This document shows positions 8,483-16,536 of a stretch of DNA of 64,000 bases, one piece after another. The stretch spans positions 1 through 64,000 of the forward strand of contig JAHBWF010000007.1 in assembly GCA_019637105.1 (NCBI GenBank), written 5' to 3'. The notes beneath the pieces are model-generated. The model did no database searches, was not told where the DNA came from, and saw only the letters and a program-made list of their open reading frames with translations. The DNA is from Labilithrix sp. (GTDB taxonomy: Bacteria > Myxococcota_A > Polyangia > Polyangiales > Polyangiaceae). Both the position numbers and the translations under genes were made by a program. How positions within the stretch are numbered: position 1 is the first letter of the stretch; each line of letters begins with the position of its first letter.

Positions 8483-9103
8483 TCAGCGCGGGGACCAGCG
8501 GAGCGTCATCTCGCAGGAGCGCTCGCCGCCGCCGCAGGTGTGCCGCTCGAGCCGCGCGTCGCCGCACCCGGTGTGCTCGAGGACGCGGACCGCGCTCGCG
8601 CCGACGATCGCGCACCACCGCTTCCCGTGGAGGCCCCAGTTGCCGACGGCGTGCATCGACGAGCCGGCCACCGAGGCGGAGATCGAGCCGGTCGAGTGGT
8701 AGAAGCGCCAGAACATCTGGGCGCTGATCGCGGTCGTCTCGGGCGACGCGAACCACTCGAGGGCGGCGCGAGAGACGCGGCCCAAGCTACGGTCGACGGT
8801 GACCGCGCCGATCGCGCGGAGGACCTCCGCCTCGGTCATCGAGCGGGCCGCCGCGGCGGCGACGACGGCGTCGGCGAGCGCGCTCGCGAGACGCTCGTCG
8901 TACCAGCCGGCCGGGATGATGCCGAGCGCCGGCCGGTCGGCGACGAGCTCTTCGCACCACGGCGCCTCGATGGACGCGGCGAGCTCCGGCAGCGCGGCGG
9001 GACCGAAGGTGCTCGCGAACCACTCGACCATCGGACGCACGATGACGCCCTTCGCTTTTCCGCGGCGCCCCTCCCCCTCGCCTCGGGGATCTGTCTCCAC
9101 CAC
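8483..9103 (-). CDS. Probable TIGR02265/DUF2378-like myxobacterial protein
   Basis: About 206 residues from a GTG at 9103; the start is uncertain. Alternatives are GTG 9040, which has GAAGGG 7 nt upstream, and ATG 9031. The opening GVIVRPMVEWF, the central G-x-x-x-D-x-x-L pattern and the closing CGGGERSCEMTLRW are reminiscent of the family restricted to myxobacteria (TIGR02265) and, more distantly, of V4R/haem-NO-binding-like folds that end in a strand of the form C-x-x-x-C-x-x-x-x-x-W. Function of the family is unknown. It lies 40 bp downstream of the acetoacetate-decarboxylase-family gene on the same strand and could be co-transcribed. Confidence 0.5.
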   Translation of the reverse strand: MVETDPRGEGEGRRGKAKGVIVRPMVEWFASTFGPAALPELAASIEAPWCEELVADRPALGIIPAGWYDERLASALADAVVAAAAARSMTEAEVLRAIGAVTVDRSLGRVSRAALEWFASPETTAISAQMFWRFYHSTGSISASVAGSSMHAVGNWGLHGKRWCAIVGASAVRVLEHTGCGDARLERHTCGGGERSCEMTLRWSPR

Positions 9104-9143
9104 TTTCGTCGAGTCTACGTGCGTGGACCTCGGGGGCAACCCG

Positions 9144-10007
9144 TCACCACGTGTCGAGCACCTCGCCCGTCGTCACCTGCATCGTCACCGACCACGTGAA
9201 CGCCGCGAGCGTCCGCGGCGGCGCCCCGCGGAAGAAGCGGCGCTCGAGCGACCAGACCGGTTCGTTCGGGAGCTCGAGGGAGTGGCCTCGCACGAGCGCC
9301 GGCGCCCCCGGATCGACGAGCCGCGGCGCGAAGCGCGTCAGCTCCGAGACCCGGGCGCGTCGCGGGTTCGACAGGTCCGGGAGCTGGCGGACGTTCAGGA
9401 TCTGCCCGGCCGGCGCGAGGGCGATGGCCCCGACGAGGTCGATCGTGTCCTCGTCCACGCCGGCTCCGCGCACGACGCCGGCGAGCGCCTCGGCGAGCCC
9501 CGACAGCGCGCGCGCGACCAGGCCCGGGCGCGTGTCCCACCTCGACTTGAGGACGGTCACGACCTTCCTCTCGCCGCGCGGGCTGTACGCATAACGCACG
9601 GCGGCGGAGCCGCGCTCGAGCGCGACCTCGCCGAGGACCTTGGGGAAGCCGTAGTACTCGCGGCCGGAGACCATCGGGACCGGATGGTCGACGAAGAGGA
9701 TGAGCGGGAAGAGCGCCGGGACCGGGGTCCCGACGCCCTCGACGACGACCGCGAGCATCACCTCGTTGTAGCGATACACGTTGTCCTCGGGGTCGCCGTT
9801 GTCGGCGGCGCTCGTGAACGCCGTCTGCACGACGACGAGCGGCGCGCTCGCGATCGGCTTGAGCAGCCGATGCGCGGGCACGGCGCCCGCGAGGGCGCGC
9901 GCGTCGGCGCCGCCGACGAACGCCACGAGCATGTCGGCGCGCAGCGTGGCGACGTCGCCGAAGCCGTACATCCGCTTGAACGCAGGTAGTCCGAAGAACT
10001 CCGTCAT
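9144..10007 (-). CDS. Acetoacetate decarboxylase family protein
   Basis: 287 residues, slightly longer than clostridial Adc (about 245). The block SGREYYGFPKVLGE carries Lys123 at the position of the Schiff-base lysine of acetoacetate decarboxylase. True Adc decarboxylates acetoacetate to acetone, but the family includes aldolase-like and hydratase-like enzymes, so the substrate is open. GGAG 6 nt before the ATG gives the start. It follows the Rieske-flavoprotein gene by 37 bp on the same strand, which suggests a two-step pathway acting on an isoprenoid or other oxo-compound; that link is inference only. Confidence 0.75.
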   Translation of the reverse strand: MTEFFGLPAFKRMYGFGDVATLRADMLVAFVGGADARALAGAVPAHRLLKPIASAPLVVVQTAFTSAADNGDPEDNVYRYNEVMLAVVVEGVGTPVPALFPLILFVDHPVPMVSGREYYGFPKVLGEVALERGSAAVRYAYSPRGERKVVTVLKSRWDTRPGLVARALSGLAEALAGVVRGAGVDEDTIDLVGAIALAPAGQILNVRQLPDLSNPRRARVSELTRFAPRLVDPGAPALVRGHSLELPNEPVWSLERRFFRGAPPRTLAAFTWSVTMQVTTGEVLDTW

Positions 10008-10044
10008 GGTCCGCTCCGGCGTCGGAGGAAGGGGATCGCGATGG

Positions 10045-12345
10045 TCAAAGGGGCTCGCGGTTGACGCCGAGGAGGTCCTCGATGATCCGCGTGACGAAAT
10101 CGACGCCGCGGCGCCCGACCCGCGCGAGGTCGCGGAGGTTCCACGGCGTGCGCACCGGCGGGATCAGCGGGACGCGCTCCGGGTCCTTGCCGGTCCTCCG
10201 GGCGATCGCCCGCGCCGCGAGGCGCCCGGCGCGGACCGCCCGCTCCATGTACCAGGCGCCGTCGTCGGGCTGCACCCAGTCCGCCGCGAACACGAGCCCC
10301 TCCGGCCCCGACTCGGTCGTCGGGCGGACGGCCTCGCTCTCGGGATCGAAGCCGCTGTAGACGTCGCGGTGGAGCGCCACGTGCACCGGCTCGAGGATCT
10401 CCGGCTCCTCGCTCCAGCCGTAGGCCTCTCTCAGCTCGGCGCGGATCGTCCGGAGGAGCTCGTCGCGCGAGAGCGCGCCCGCCGCGCGATCACGCAGGAT
10501 CTGCAGCTCGATCACCTCGTGGACGCGGTCGCGGTAGTCGTCGAGCTGCACGCCCTGGAGCTTGGTGACGTTGAAGAGCGCGTCGAGCGTCCGGAAGCCG
10601 GAGAAGATGGCGAGCACGTCGTCGATCCGCCGGCCGAGGACGAAGCGGACCACGGTGACCGACGTCGTCCGCATTCGGAAGAGGTCGCGCACCACGGGGA
10701 ACTTCTGGAGGGCCGGGCTCGCCTGGAGGATGTGCTGCATCGGACGGACGTCGGTGGCGAGCACGACGTAGTCGGCGCGGATCTTCGGCGGGCGGCGGAT
10801 CCGCACGTCGATCCGGCCGTCGCCGCGATCGACCAGGCGAAACGCGAGCAGGCTCGCCTCGGCCGGCCCGCAGGAGCGCGTGCCCCGCGCGTCGAAGCGG
10901 CTCCCGTGGAGCGAGCAGGCGAAGGAGCGCAGCCCGCGGTCGTAGCGGAGGCGACCGCCGAAGTGCGTGCAGATCCCCGCGTAGGCGCGGAGCTCGCCGT
11001 CGATACGGCCGACGTAGAGCGGCAGGTGCGACGGCGTCGTGATGTTCGCCGCGTGCATCGCGAGCAGGTGCGTCGCGCGCGCGAGGTTCGCCTTGAGGCG
11101 CTCGATCTCCGCGGGCGGCGTGTGGTTGGGCGACCGCTCCCAGAGCACCTCGCGGAAGGTCCCGTCGGGGACGTCGCGGGCGTCGAGCGTCCCGAGGGTG
11201 ACGAAGCGGTTCTCGAGGACGCGCACGCGTTTGCCGTCGCCGTCGGCGCTCTCGACGTCGAGCCAGCGCGGATCCGAGGGCGACGTCGGACGCGTGGAGT
11301 CGCCGAGCCAGGCCTCGGGCACGGCGCTCCCGTGGCCGGAGTCGCCGCCGTCGGCGAGCGCGAGCCACACGTTGTCGAGGTGCTGCAGGGTCGCCCGCGC
11401 CAGCGCGAGCTCGCGCTCCTCCGACGCCGGCCAGGCCGTGTCCGGGTCGAGCAGATCGCGCGGGGTGCGCGTGACGTCCGCGACCGCGATGACGCCGCGG
11501 TGCGCGCGGTCGACGTAGACGCTGTCGACCTTGTCGTCGTGCGCCCCGAGGCCGAGCACGCGCGCGTAGGCGACGCAGTCGCCCTGGTCCTCGATGGCGG
11601 CCCGGAGCGGCTGGAACACGAGCTTGTCGGGGTGCGACCTCAGCCACTTCGCCTCGAGCGAGGCCTGGGCGTCGAAGATGTAGAAGTTCGCGCTCGAGAA
11701 GAACGCGGCCGCGCTGATCCGATCGAGGGGCGAGAACGCGCTCGCCAGCGAGAAGTTCGCGAGGACCAGCTCTTGCGCGCGCTTGGAGACGCCGAGGTCG
11801 TCGGCGACGCCGCTCGCGGTCTCGTCCTGCCACGTCGCGTAGTCCTTCGTGTGGTCGAACGCGATCATGGTCACGAGGAACCGCGTGAGGCTCGCGACGT
11901 CGGCCATCGACATCGCGCGCTGCTTGACCATCTGGATCGCGGCGTTCACGACGGGGGCGATCCGCGGCTCGTCCTCGACCGGCGGCGGGCGCGACATCGT
12001 CACGATCCGGCCGTCGGCGAGCCGCGCCGTGAAGCGCGAGAAATAGGGGCCGGCGAAGACCTCGCGCTCCCAGCCGTCGCGCCCGTAGAGCCCGCGCAAC
12101 AGATCGAGGAAGTTGCCGTAGCCCTTCCACCAGCCGTGCACGCCGTGCTCGATCGGCAGGCCGCCGTAGCCCTCGGACGACATCAGCTTGCCGCCGAAGT
12201 GACCGCCGCGCTCGAGGACGATCGGCGACAGACCGATCCTCCCGAGCTCGTAGGCGCAGGTCAGCCCGGCCAGACCTCCGCCGACCACGACGATCACTGG
12301 ATCACGATCCACGGTTTTCCGTCGAGCGCGTGAATGAGGCGCCAC
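10045..12345 (-). CDS. CrtI/CrtU-type FAD oxidoreductase with an inserted Rieske [2Fe-2S] domain
   Basis: 766 residues. The N-terminus VIVVVGGGLAGL with a distal LERGGHFGGK is the FAD-binding fold of the phytoene desaturase/amine oxidase superfamily, and FAADWVQPDDGAWYMERAV near residue 680 is the matching C-terminal FAD block. Between them, Cys459-x-His461 and Cys477-x-x-His480 (CTHFGGRL and CSLHGSRFD) form a complete Rieske cluster site inside the flavoprotein. It could couple FAD to a one-electron partner for desaturation or ring modification of a carotenoid-like lipid. GTG 12345 is preceded by TAGCAT at 12355-12360 (9 nt), consistent with a leaderless start; GTG 12312, nearer the dinucleotide fold, is an alternative. 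Confidence 0.8.
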   Translation of the reverse strand: MAPHSRARRKTVDRDPVIVVVGGGLAGLTCAYELGRIGLSPIVLERGGHFGGKLMSSEGYGGLPIEHGVHGWWKGYGNFLDLLRGLYGRDGWEREVFAGPYFSRFTARLADGRIVTMSRPPPVEDEPRIAPVVNAAIQMVKQRAMSMADVASLTRFLVTMIAFDHTKDYATWQDETASGVADDLGVSKRAQELVLANFSLASAFSPLDRISAAAFFSSANFYIFDAQASLEAKWLRSHPDKLVFQPLRAAIEDQGDCVAYARVLGLGAHDDKVDSVYVDRAHRGVIAVADVTRTPRDLLDPDTAWPASEERELALARATLQHLDNVWLALADGGDSGHGSAVPEAWLGDSTRPTSPSDPRWLDVESADGDGKRVRVLENRFVTLGTLDARDVPDGTFREVLWERSPNHTPPAEIERLKANLARATHLLAMHAANITTPSHLPLYVGRIDGELRAYAGICTHFGGRLRYDRGLRSFACSLHGSRFDARGTRSCGPAEASLLAFRLVDRGDGRIDVRIRRPPKIRADYVVLATDVRPMQHILQASPALQKFPVVRDLFRMRTTSVTVVRFVLGRRIDDVLAIFSGFRTLDALFNVTKLQGVQLDDYRDRVHEVIELQILRDRAAGALSRDELLRTIRAELREAYGWSEEPEILEPVHVALHRDVYSGFDPESEAVRPTTESGPEGLVFAADWVQPDDGAWYMERAVRAGRLAARAIARRTGKDPERVPLIPPVRTPWNLRDLARVGRRGVDFVTRIIEDLLGVNREPL

Positions 12346-12481
12346 GTTACTACGATGCTAGAGAGGCCGAAGTGAGCACGCAATACGCGCACGACGGGAA
12401 TCGACGCGCGCGGGAGGCGCGCGCGGGCGGACGGCGCGGAGACGGCGCGCGCGGGCGATGGTTCGCGCGATCGAACGTGAG

Positions 12482-12487
12482 TAGACT
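12482..12487 (+). promoter_or_regulatory. -10-like TAGACT box before the CAP-domain lipoprotein
   Basis: TAGACT is separated from the ATG at 12495 by exactly 7 nt, the same spacing as at 6569 and 14882. There is no Shine-Dalgarno sequence. The region between this gene and the divergent Rieske flavoprotein (12346-12494) therefore holds two outward-facing -10-like boxes. Confidence 0.4.
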
Positions 12488-12494
12488 CGGCTCC

Positions 12495-13403
12495 ATGCGT
12501 CGAACGAGCATGGTCGTCCTCGCTCTGGCCCTCGGCGCTCTGGCCCTCGGCGTCGGGTGCCGTCGCGCCGAGCCGCGCAGCGCCGCGCCAACGCCGCCTC
12601 CTTACGCGGGGTACCAGGGGCAGGGGTATCCGCCGCCCGGGTACTACCCACCCCAGCAGCCTCCCGGGTATTACCCCGCCCCGCAGCCGCCGGGGTACTA
12701 CCCGCCCCCGCAAGGGCAGCCACCGAGCTACCCGGCTCCGCCCGCGCAGCCGTCCTACACGCCTCCCCAACCTCAGCCCAGCGCGCAGCCGTACAACCCG
12801 TGGCTCACGATGCTCGGGAACCTGTTGAACGGAGGCGCGCCGCCCCCGCCCGCGCCGTCCCCCGCCCCTCCGCCGGCGCCGCCGGCTCCGGCTCCGGCTC
12901 CGCCCGCGCCGCCCGCGATCGGCGCGCGGGCGCTCGAGCTGGCCAACGCGATCAACAGCTACCGCGCGCAGCACGGGCTCGCGCCGATCCCGATCTCGAA
13001 GTCGCTCACGCACGTCGCCGAGACGCACGTGCGCGATCTCCAGAGCTCGCCGAAGGTCGCGGCGACGTGCAACGGCCACAGCTGGTCGGCGAACGGCCCG
13101 TGGACGCCGTGCTGCTACACCGCGGATCACGCGCAGGCGAAATGCATGTGGGACAAGCCGTCCGAGCTGACCCAGCTCAAGGCGACGGGCTTCGAGATCA
13201 CGATCGGCCAGCCGGGCGAGACGAGCGGCGTCGTCCTCGACGCTCCGAAGGCGCTCGCCGCGTGGCAGGGCAGCCCGCTCCACAACGACGTCATCCTCAA
13301 CCGCGGCACCTGGCAGAGCATGACGTGGCGCTCGCTCGGCGCCGGGATCGTCGACAGCCACGCGTGCGCCTGGTTCTCGGATCAGGCCGACCCGACCCCG
13401 TGA
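12495..13403 (+). CDS. Proline-rich lipoprotein with C-terminal CAP/SCP domain
   Basis: 302 residues. The signal peptide ends LGVGC (lipobox, Cys about 22). Residues 35-150 are a low-complexity Pro/Gly/Tyr/Gln region with repeated GYYPP and PGYYP units, then Pro/Ala runs, probably a flexible spacer through or along the cell wall. The C-terminal part (about 160-300) is a CAP domain (cysteine-rich secretory, antigen 5, PR-1), with ELANAINSYRAQHGL, a helix with HVAETHVRDL, and LHNDVILNRGTW. Bacterial CAP proteins are mostly uncharacterised secreted proteins. It is preceded by a -10-like TAGACT box 7 nt upstream. Confidence 0.8.
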   Translation: MRRTSMVVLALALGALALGVGCRRAEPRSAAPTPPPYAGYQGQGYPPPGYYPPQQPPGYYPAPQPPGYYPPPQGQPPSYPAPPAQPSYTPPQPQPSAQPYNPWLTMLGNLLNGGAPPPPAPSPAPPPAPPAPAPAPPAPPAIGARALELANAINSYRAQHGLAPIPISKSLTHVAETHVRDLQSSPKVAATCNGHSWSANGPWTPCCYTADHAQAKCMWDKPSELTQLKATGFEITIGQPGETSGVVLDAPKALAAWQGSPLHNDVILNRGTWQSMTWRSLGAGIVDSHACAWFSDQADPTP

Positions 13404-13516
13404 GCGCCGCGCCGCCGTGAGGCGCGGAGCCCCGCCCGCGCGCGCGGCTGAGCTCGAGCGCGGTTTCGCCTCTTCCCCCTAGGAATCTCCAGCGCTCCGA
13501 GTAGCGTGGCCGGTGC

Positions 13517-14855
13517 GTGCGCCTCAGCGTCTTCGACATCTTCAAGATCGGGATCGGGCCGTCGAGCTCCCACACCGTCGGCCCGATGAAGGCCGCCCGC
13601 CGCTTCGCCGAGGCCCTCGAGCGAGGCGGGGCGTTCGAGCGCGTCGCGCGCGTCGCGGTGGAGCTCTACGGATCGCTCGGCCACACCGGCAAAGGTCACG
13701 GCACCGACGTCGCGGTCCTCCTCGGCCTCGAAGGCGAGCTCCCCGATCGGACGGACGTCGACGCCGTCCCCGCGCGGCTCGCGCGCATCGGCGCCGCCGG
13801 CGAGCTCCTCCTGCTCGGCCGCCGGCCGATCGCCTTCCGCGTCGCCGACCAGATCGTCTTCCACCGGCGCAAGTCGCTCCCGCTCCACTCGAACGGGATG
13901 CGCTTCGTCGCGACGGACGGCGCGGGCGCGACGCTCCTCGAGCGCGTCTACTACTCGGTGGGCGGCGGCTTCGTCGTCGACGAGTCCGATCCCGAGAAGG
14001 CGAGCGCGGCGGCTCGGCCGGTCCCCTACCCGTTCAAGACGGGCGCCGAGCTGCTCGAGCGGTGCAAGACGAACGGCCTCTCGCTGAGCACGCTCGTCCT
14101 CGAGAACGAGAAGGCGCTGAGCTCGGAGGCCGAGGTGCGCGCCGGCGTGCTCGCGCTGGTCGAGGCGATGCGGGCGTGCGTGCGCCGGGGCTGCGAGCGA
14201 GAGGGCATCCTCCCGGGCGGCCTCAAGGTGAAGCGCCGCGCCGCCTCGCTCCACCGGCGCCTGCGCGCCGACGCGTCCTCCGACGACCCGCTGAACGCGA
14301 TGGACTGGGTGAACCTCTGGGCGCTCGCCGTCAACGAGGAGAACGCCGCCGGCGGCCGCGTCGTCACCGCCCCGACGAACGGCGCCGCCGGGATCGTCCC
14401 GGCCGTCCTCCACTACTACGCGCGGTGGGTCCCCGGCGCGGACGACGACGGCGCGGTGCGGTTCCTCCTCGCCGCCGCCGCGATCGGGATGCTCTACAAG
14501 ATGAACGCCTCGATCTCCGGCGCCGAGGTCGGCTGCCAGGGAGAGGTCGGCGTCGCCTGCAGCATGGCCGCGGGCGCGCTCGCCGAGGTGATGGGCGGAG
14601 ATCAACGCGGCGCGCCTCGCGCTGCGCGGCGACGGCTCGCACCTCGTCTCGCTCCACAAGGTGATCGCGACGATGCGTCAAACCGGCGCCGACATGTCGA
14701 CGAAGTACAAGGAGACCGCGCGCGGCGGCCTCGCCGTCAACGTCGTCGAGCGCCGAGGACGCGCGCACGCGCGCCGCGATCGCCCGCCCGGTCGGAGCCG
14801 ACGCGCGCCGCGCGATCGGCGCGCGGCGCGACGCGGCCGCGCGCGATCCCTTTGA
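13517..14855 (+). pseudogene. sdaA: L-serine dehydratase (single-chain), broken by internal deletion and frameshift
   Basis: From GTG 13517 the frame encodes a normal type-2 L-serine ammonia-lyase: [20 protein letters not shown], then [35 protein letters not shown] and [18 protein letters not shown]. After the phrase AEVMGG (about 14602) the frame is wrong. The family sequence resumes in another frame at INAARLAL (from 14604) and runs through [20 protein letters not shown] and GGLAVNVVE to a stop at 14855. About 43 family residues are missing, including the two cluster cysteines in the TCDP and PCIERN motifs. The usual C-terminal Cys-stop after VNVVE is replaced by Arg-Arg and a 35-residue Arg-rich tail. 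The enzyme should be inactive unless this is an assembly error. In its own frame the ORF stays open to 14884. Confidence 0.8.
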
Positions 14856-14881
14856 CGAAGGCTCGGCCGTGCGCGCGGTCC

Positions 14882-14887
14882 TAGGCT
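14882..14887 (+). promoter_or_regulatory. -10-like TAGGCT box before a lipoprotein gene
   Basis: TAGGCT lies 7 nt before the ATG at 14895 with no ribosome-binding site between. A TTGACG at 14852-14857 is too far away (24 nt spacer) to be its -35. Confidence 0.4.
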
Positions 14888-14894
14888 GTGCTTC

Positions 14895-15500
14895 ATGAAA
14901 CTCGGCCTCATCGCCCTCGCCCTCGCCGCGCTCTCCTCGGTCTGCTCCTGCAGCAGCGATCGGACCACCGCCTCGAACAACGCCGGGGGCGACTCCGGCA
15001 TCACCTCGGACGGCGTCACCGCGGACGGCGGCGCGCCGAACGGAGTCGAGTGCTCCCACCCCGGCGCCGGCAAGGCCCTCGGCGACGACCGGTGCGAGTG
15101 CACGACGACCCTCGACGTCGGCGGCGAGTGGAGCGCCAAGCGCACGTGCCGAGAGGGCAACGACTGCCCGACGCGGAACAAGGAGGAGCGGGTCGTGCTC
15201 ACCCAGGAGGGCACGAGCGTCCGCATCGATCGCGGCGACGATTACCAAGCCACCGGCACGCTCTGCGGCGACGTCCTCGTCTGGAGCGGCGGCGCGAAGA
15301 GCGGCTTCAACCCGGAGTGCGGGCAGCTCCGCTTCACCGACGACGGCCGCTACCTGAGCGACAGCTGCTTCGTCTCCTCGGGCGAGTGCGTCCGGAGCCA
15401 CGGACAGGGCTGCCCCTCGTTGAAGGGCCAGTGCACCGGGACCGGCGCGAAGATGCCCGAGACCGCCGCGAACATCCAGAAGCTGATCTGCACCGACTGA
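14895..15500 (+). CDS. Cys-rich hypothetical lipoprotein
   Basis: 201 residues, unrecognised. It has an N-terminal hydrophobic signal with a Cys cluster (SSVCSCSSD) that fits a lipobox, a Gly/Asp/Ser linker (residues 28-48), and a globular part with about ten cysteines. The phrases [17 protein letters not shown] and [11 protein letters not shown] suggest a small beta-rich, disulfide-stabilised domain. The gene begins just after the broken serine dehydratase and has its own -10-like TAGGCT box. The structured repeat and a perfect hairpin lie downstream. Confidence 0.7.
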   Translation: MKLGLIALALAALSSVCSCSSDRTTASNNAGGDSGITSDGVTADGGAPNGVECSHPGAGKALGDDRCECTTTLDVGGEWSAKRTCREGNDCPTRNKEERVVLTQEGTSVRIDRGDDYQATGTLCGDVLVWSGGAKSGFNPECGQLRFTDDGRYLSDSCFVSSGECVRSHGQGCPSLKGQCTGTGAKMPETAANIQKLICTD

Positions 15501-15592
15501 CGGGCGGACGGCGCCGTCCGGCGCGACGGCCGGCGGCCCCGAGCGGGATCGCGACGAACCGGTCGAATTCTCGCTGTCCAGGCACCAAAATC

Positions 15593-15615
15593 GACGGTCG
15601 AGAACCTCGACCGTC
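15593..15615 (+). other. Perfect 10-bp hairpin with 3-nt loop
   Basis: GACGGTCGAG (15593-15602) and CTCGACCGTC (15606-15615) are exact reverse complements around the loop AAC. It lies 92 bp after the lipoprotein stop and 5 bp before the dispersed repeat copy begins. It may act as a transcription or processing stem; there is no T-run. Confidence 0.55.
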
Positions 15616-15620
15616 CAAAT

Positions 15621-15746
15621 CGCGAACGAAGTGAGCCCGCGTGGGGGAGACCCCGAAAGACCGCGCTCTTTCGCGGGCGGCGCGCGCCGCCCCGTGAGGA
15701 CGAGCCGCGAAATGGGCCGAGCATGATTCCGAATCACGCTCGGTCA
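15621..15746 (+). repeat. Dispersed structured repeat, copy A
   Basis: About 125 bp that aligns in the same orientation with 52143-52274. Shared landmarks are a CGCGAA..GAGC..CCGCGTG start, a hairpin CGAAAGA-ccgcgc-TCTTTCG at 15654-15673, and a second hairpin at 15715-15743 with CCGAGC/GCTCGG and an inner TGATT/AATCA around CCG. Both hairpins are kept in the other copy with changes that mostly preserve pairing. The copy lies in the 295-bp gap between two lipoprotein genes; no open frame is conserved. It looks like a mobile REP-type element or a structured RNA. Confidence 0.6.
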
Positions 15747-15795
15747 TGTAGCCTGCGGCTCGCGGCCGGCGTGGACGGCCGCCCCGAGCTCCGCC

Positions 15796-16536
15796 ATGAG
15801 ACCTCCGCGCCTCTCCGTCCTCTCCTTCTTCTCCTTCGCTCCTCTCCTCGCGCTCGTCGCGTGCTCGAAGGCCGCGCCGCCAGCGCCGGCCGAGACCGAC
15901 GCGGACGCGCCCGCCGTGAAGGCCGCGCCGGCGGCCATCGCGTCGAGCGCCCCCGCGGAGACGCCGAGCGCGACGGCGCCCGCCCCCGTCCCGAAGAAGT
16001 ACGCGCGCGTCCTGCACACGGGCGACTCGATGGTGGGCGGCGGCCTCGCCCGCGCGCTGGGCCCGAAGTTCGAGGCGGACGGCGTCCAATACCGCCGCGA
16101 CGTGATCGAGAGCGGGACCATCCACGAGTTCTCGCAGAACGATCACCTGCCGAAGCTCATCGCGAGCTTCAAGCCGGACCTCGTCCTCCTCACGCTCGGC
16201 GCGAACCACGTCCCGCACAGCGTCGATCCGGAGAAGGAGATCGGCCCGTACCTGCCGAAGCTCCTGAAGCGCGTCGCCGGGATCGACTGCTACTGGATCG
16301 CGCCGCCGATCTGGAAGCCGTCGCAGGCGAAGTTCAACCAGTGGCTGAGCGAGCACGTCGCGCCCTGCCGCTTCTACGACGCCTCCGCGCTCGAGATCGC
16401 GCGCCGCCCGGACAAGATCCACCCGAACGAGAAGGGCGGAGAGGTCTGGGCGGACGACTTCTGGAAGTACTTCAAGGGCCCGGGGGCGTTCGTCGTCGAC
16501 GGCGCCCCGTCGCTGCTCGACGCCGCCGCTCCCTGA
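15796..16536 (+). CDS. SGNH-fold hydrolase lipoprotein
   Basis: 246 residues. The signal peptide ends ALVAC (lipobox, Cys about 23), followed by an Ala/Pro linker to about residue 66. The SGNH/GDSL catalytic blocks are present: HTGDSMVGGGL (block I nucleophile Ser about 77), LGANH in place of the usual GxND of block III, and DKIHPNEKGG with the Asp-x-x-His pair of block V. Such envelope enzymes often remove O-acetyl groups from polysaccharide or peptidoglycan; the substrate here is unknown. Its stop codon is directly followed by the stop codon of the convergent alcohol dehydrogenase gene. Confidence 0.8.
   Translation: MRPPRLSVLSFFSFAPLLALVACSKAAPPAPAETDADAPAVKAAPAAIASSAPAETPSATAPAPVPKKYARVLHTGDSMVGGGLARALGPKFEADGVQYRRDVIESGTIHEFSQNDHLPKLIASFKPDLVLLTLGANHVPHSVDPEKEIGPYLPKLLKRVAGIDCYWIAPPIWKPSQAKFNQWLSEHVAPCRFYDASALEIARRPDKIHPNEKGGEVWADDFWKYFKGPGAFVVDGAPSLLDAAAP

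Noticed and set aside
14852..14887. TTGACG with TAGGCT as a -35/-10 pair
   Set aside because: The 24-nt spacer is too long for a sigma-70-type promoter; only the TAGGCT box was kept.
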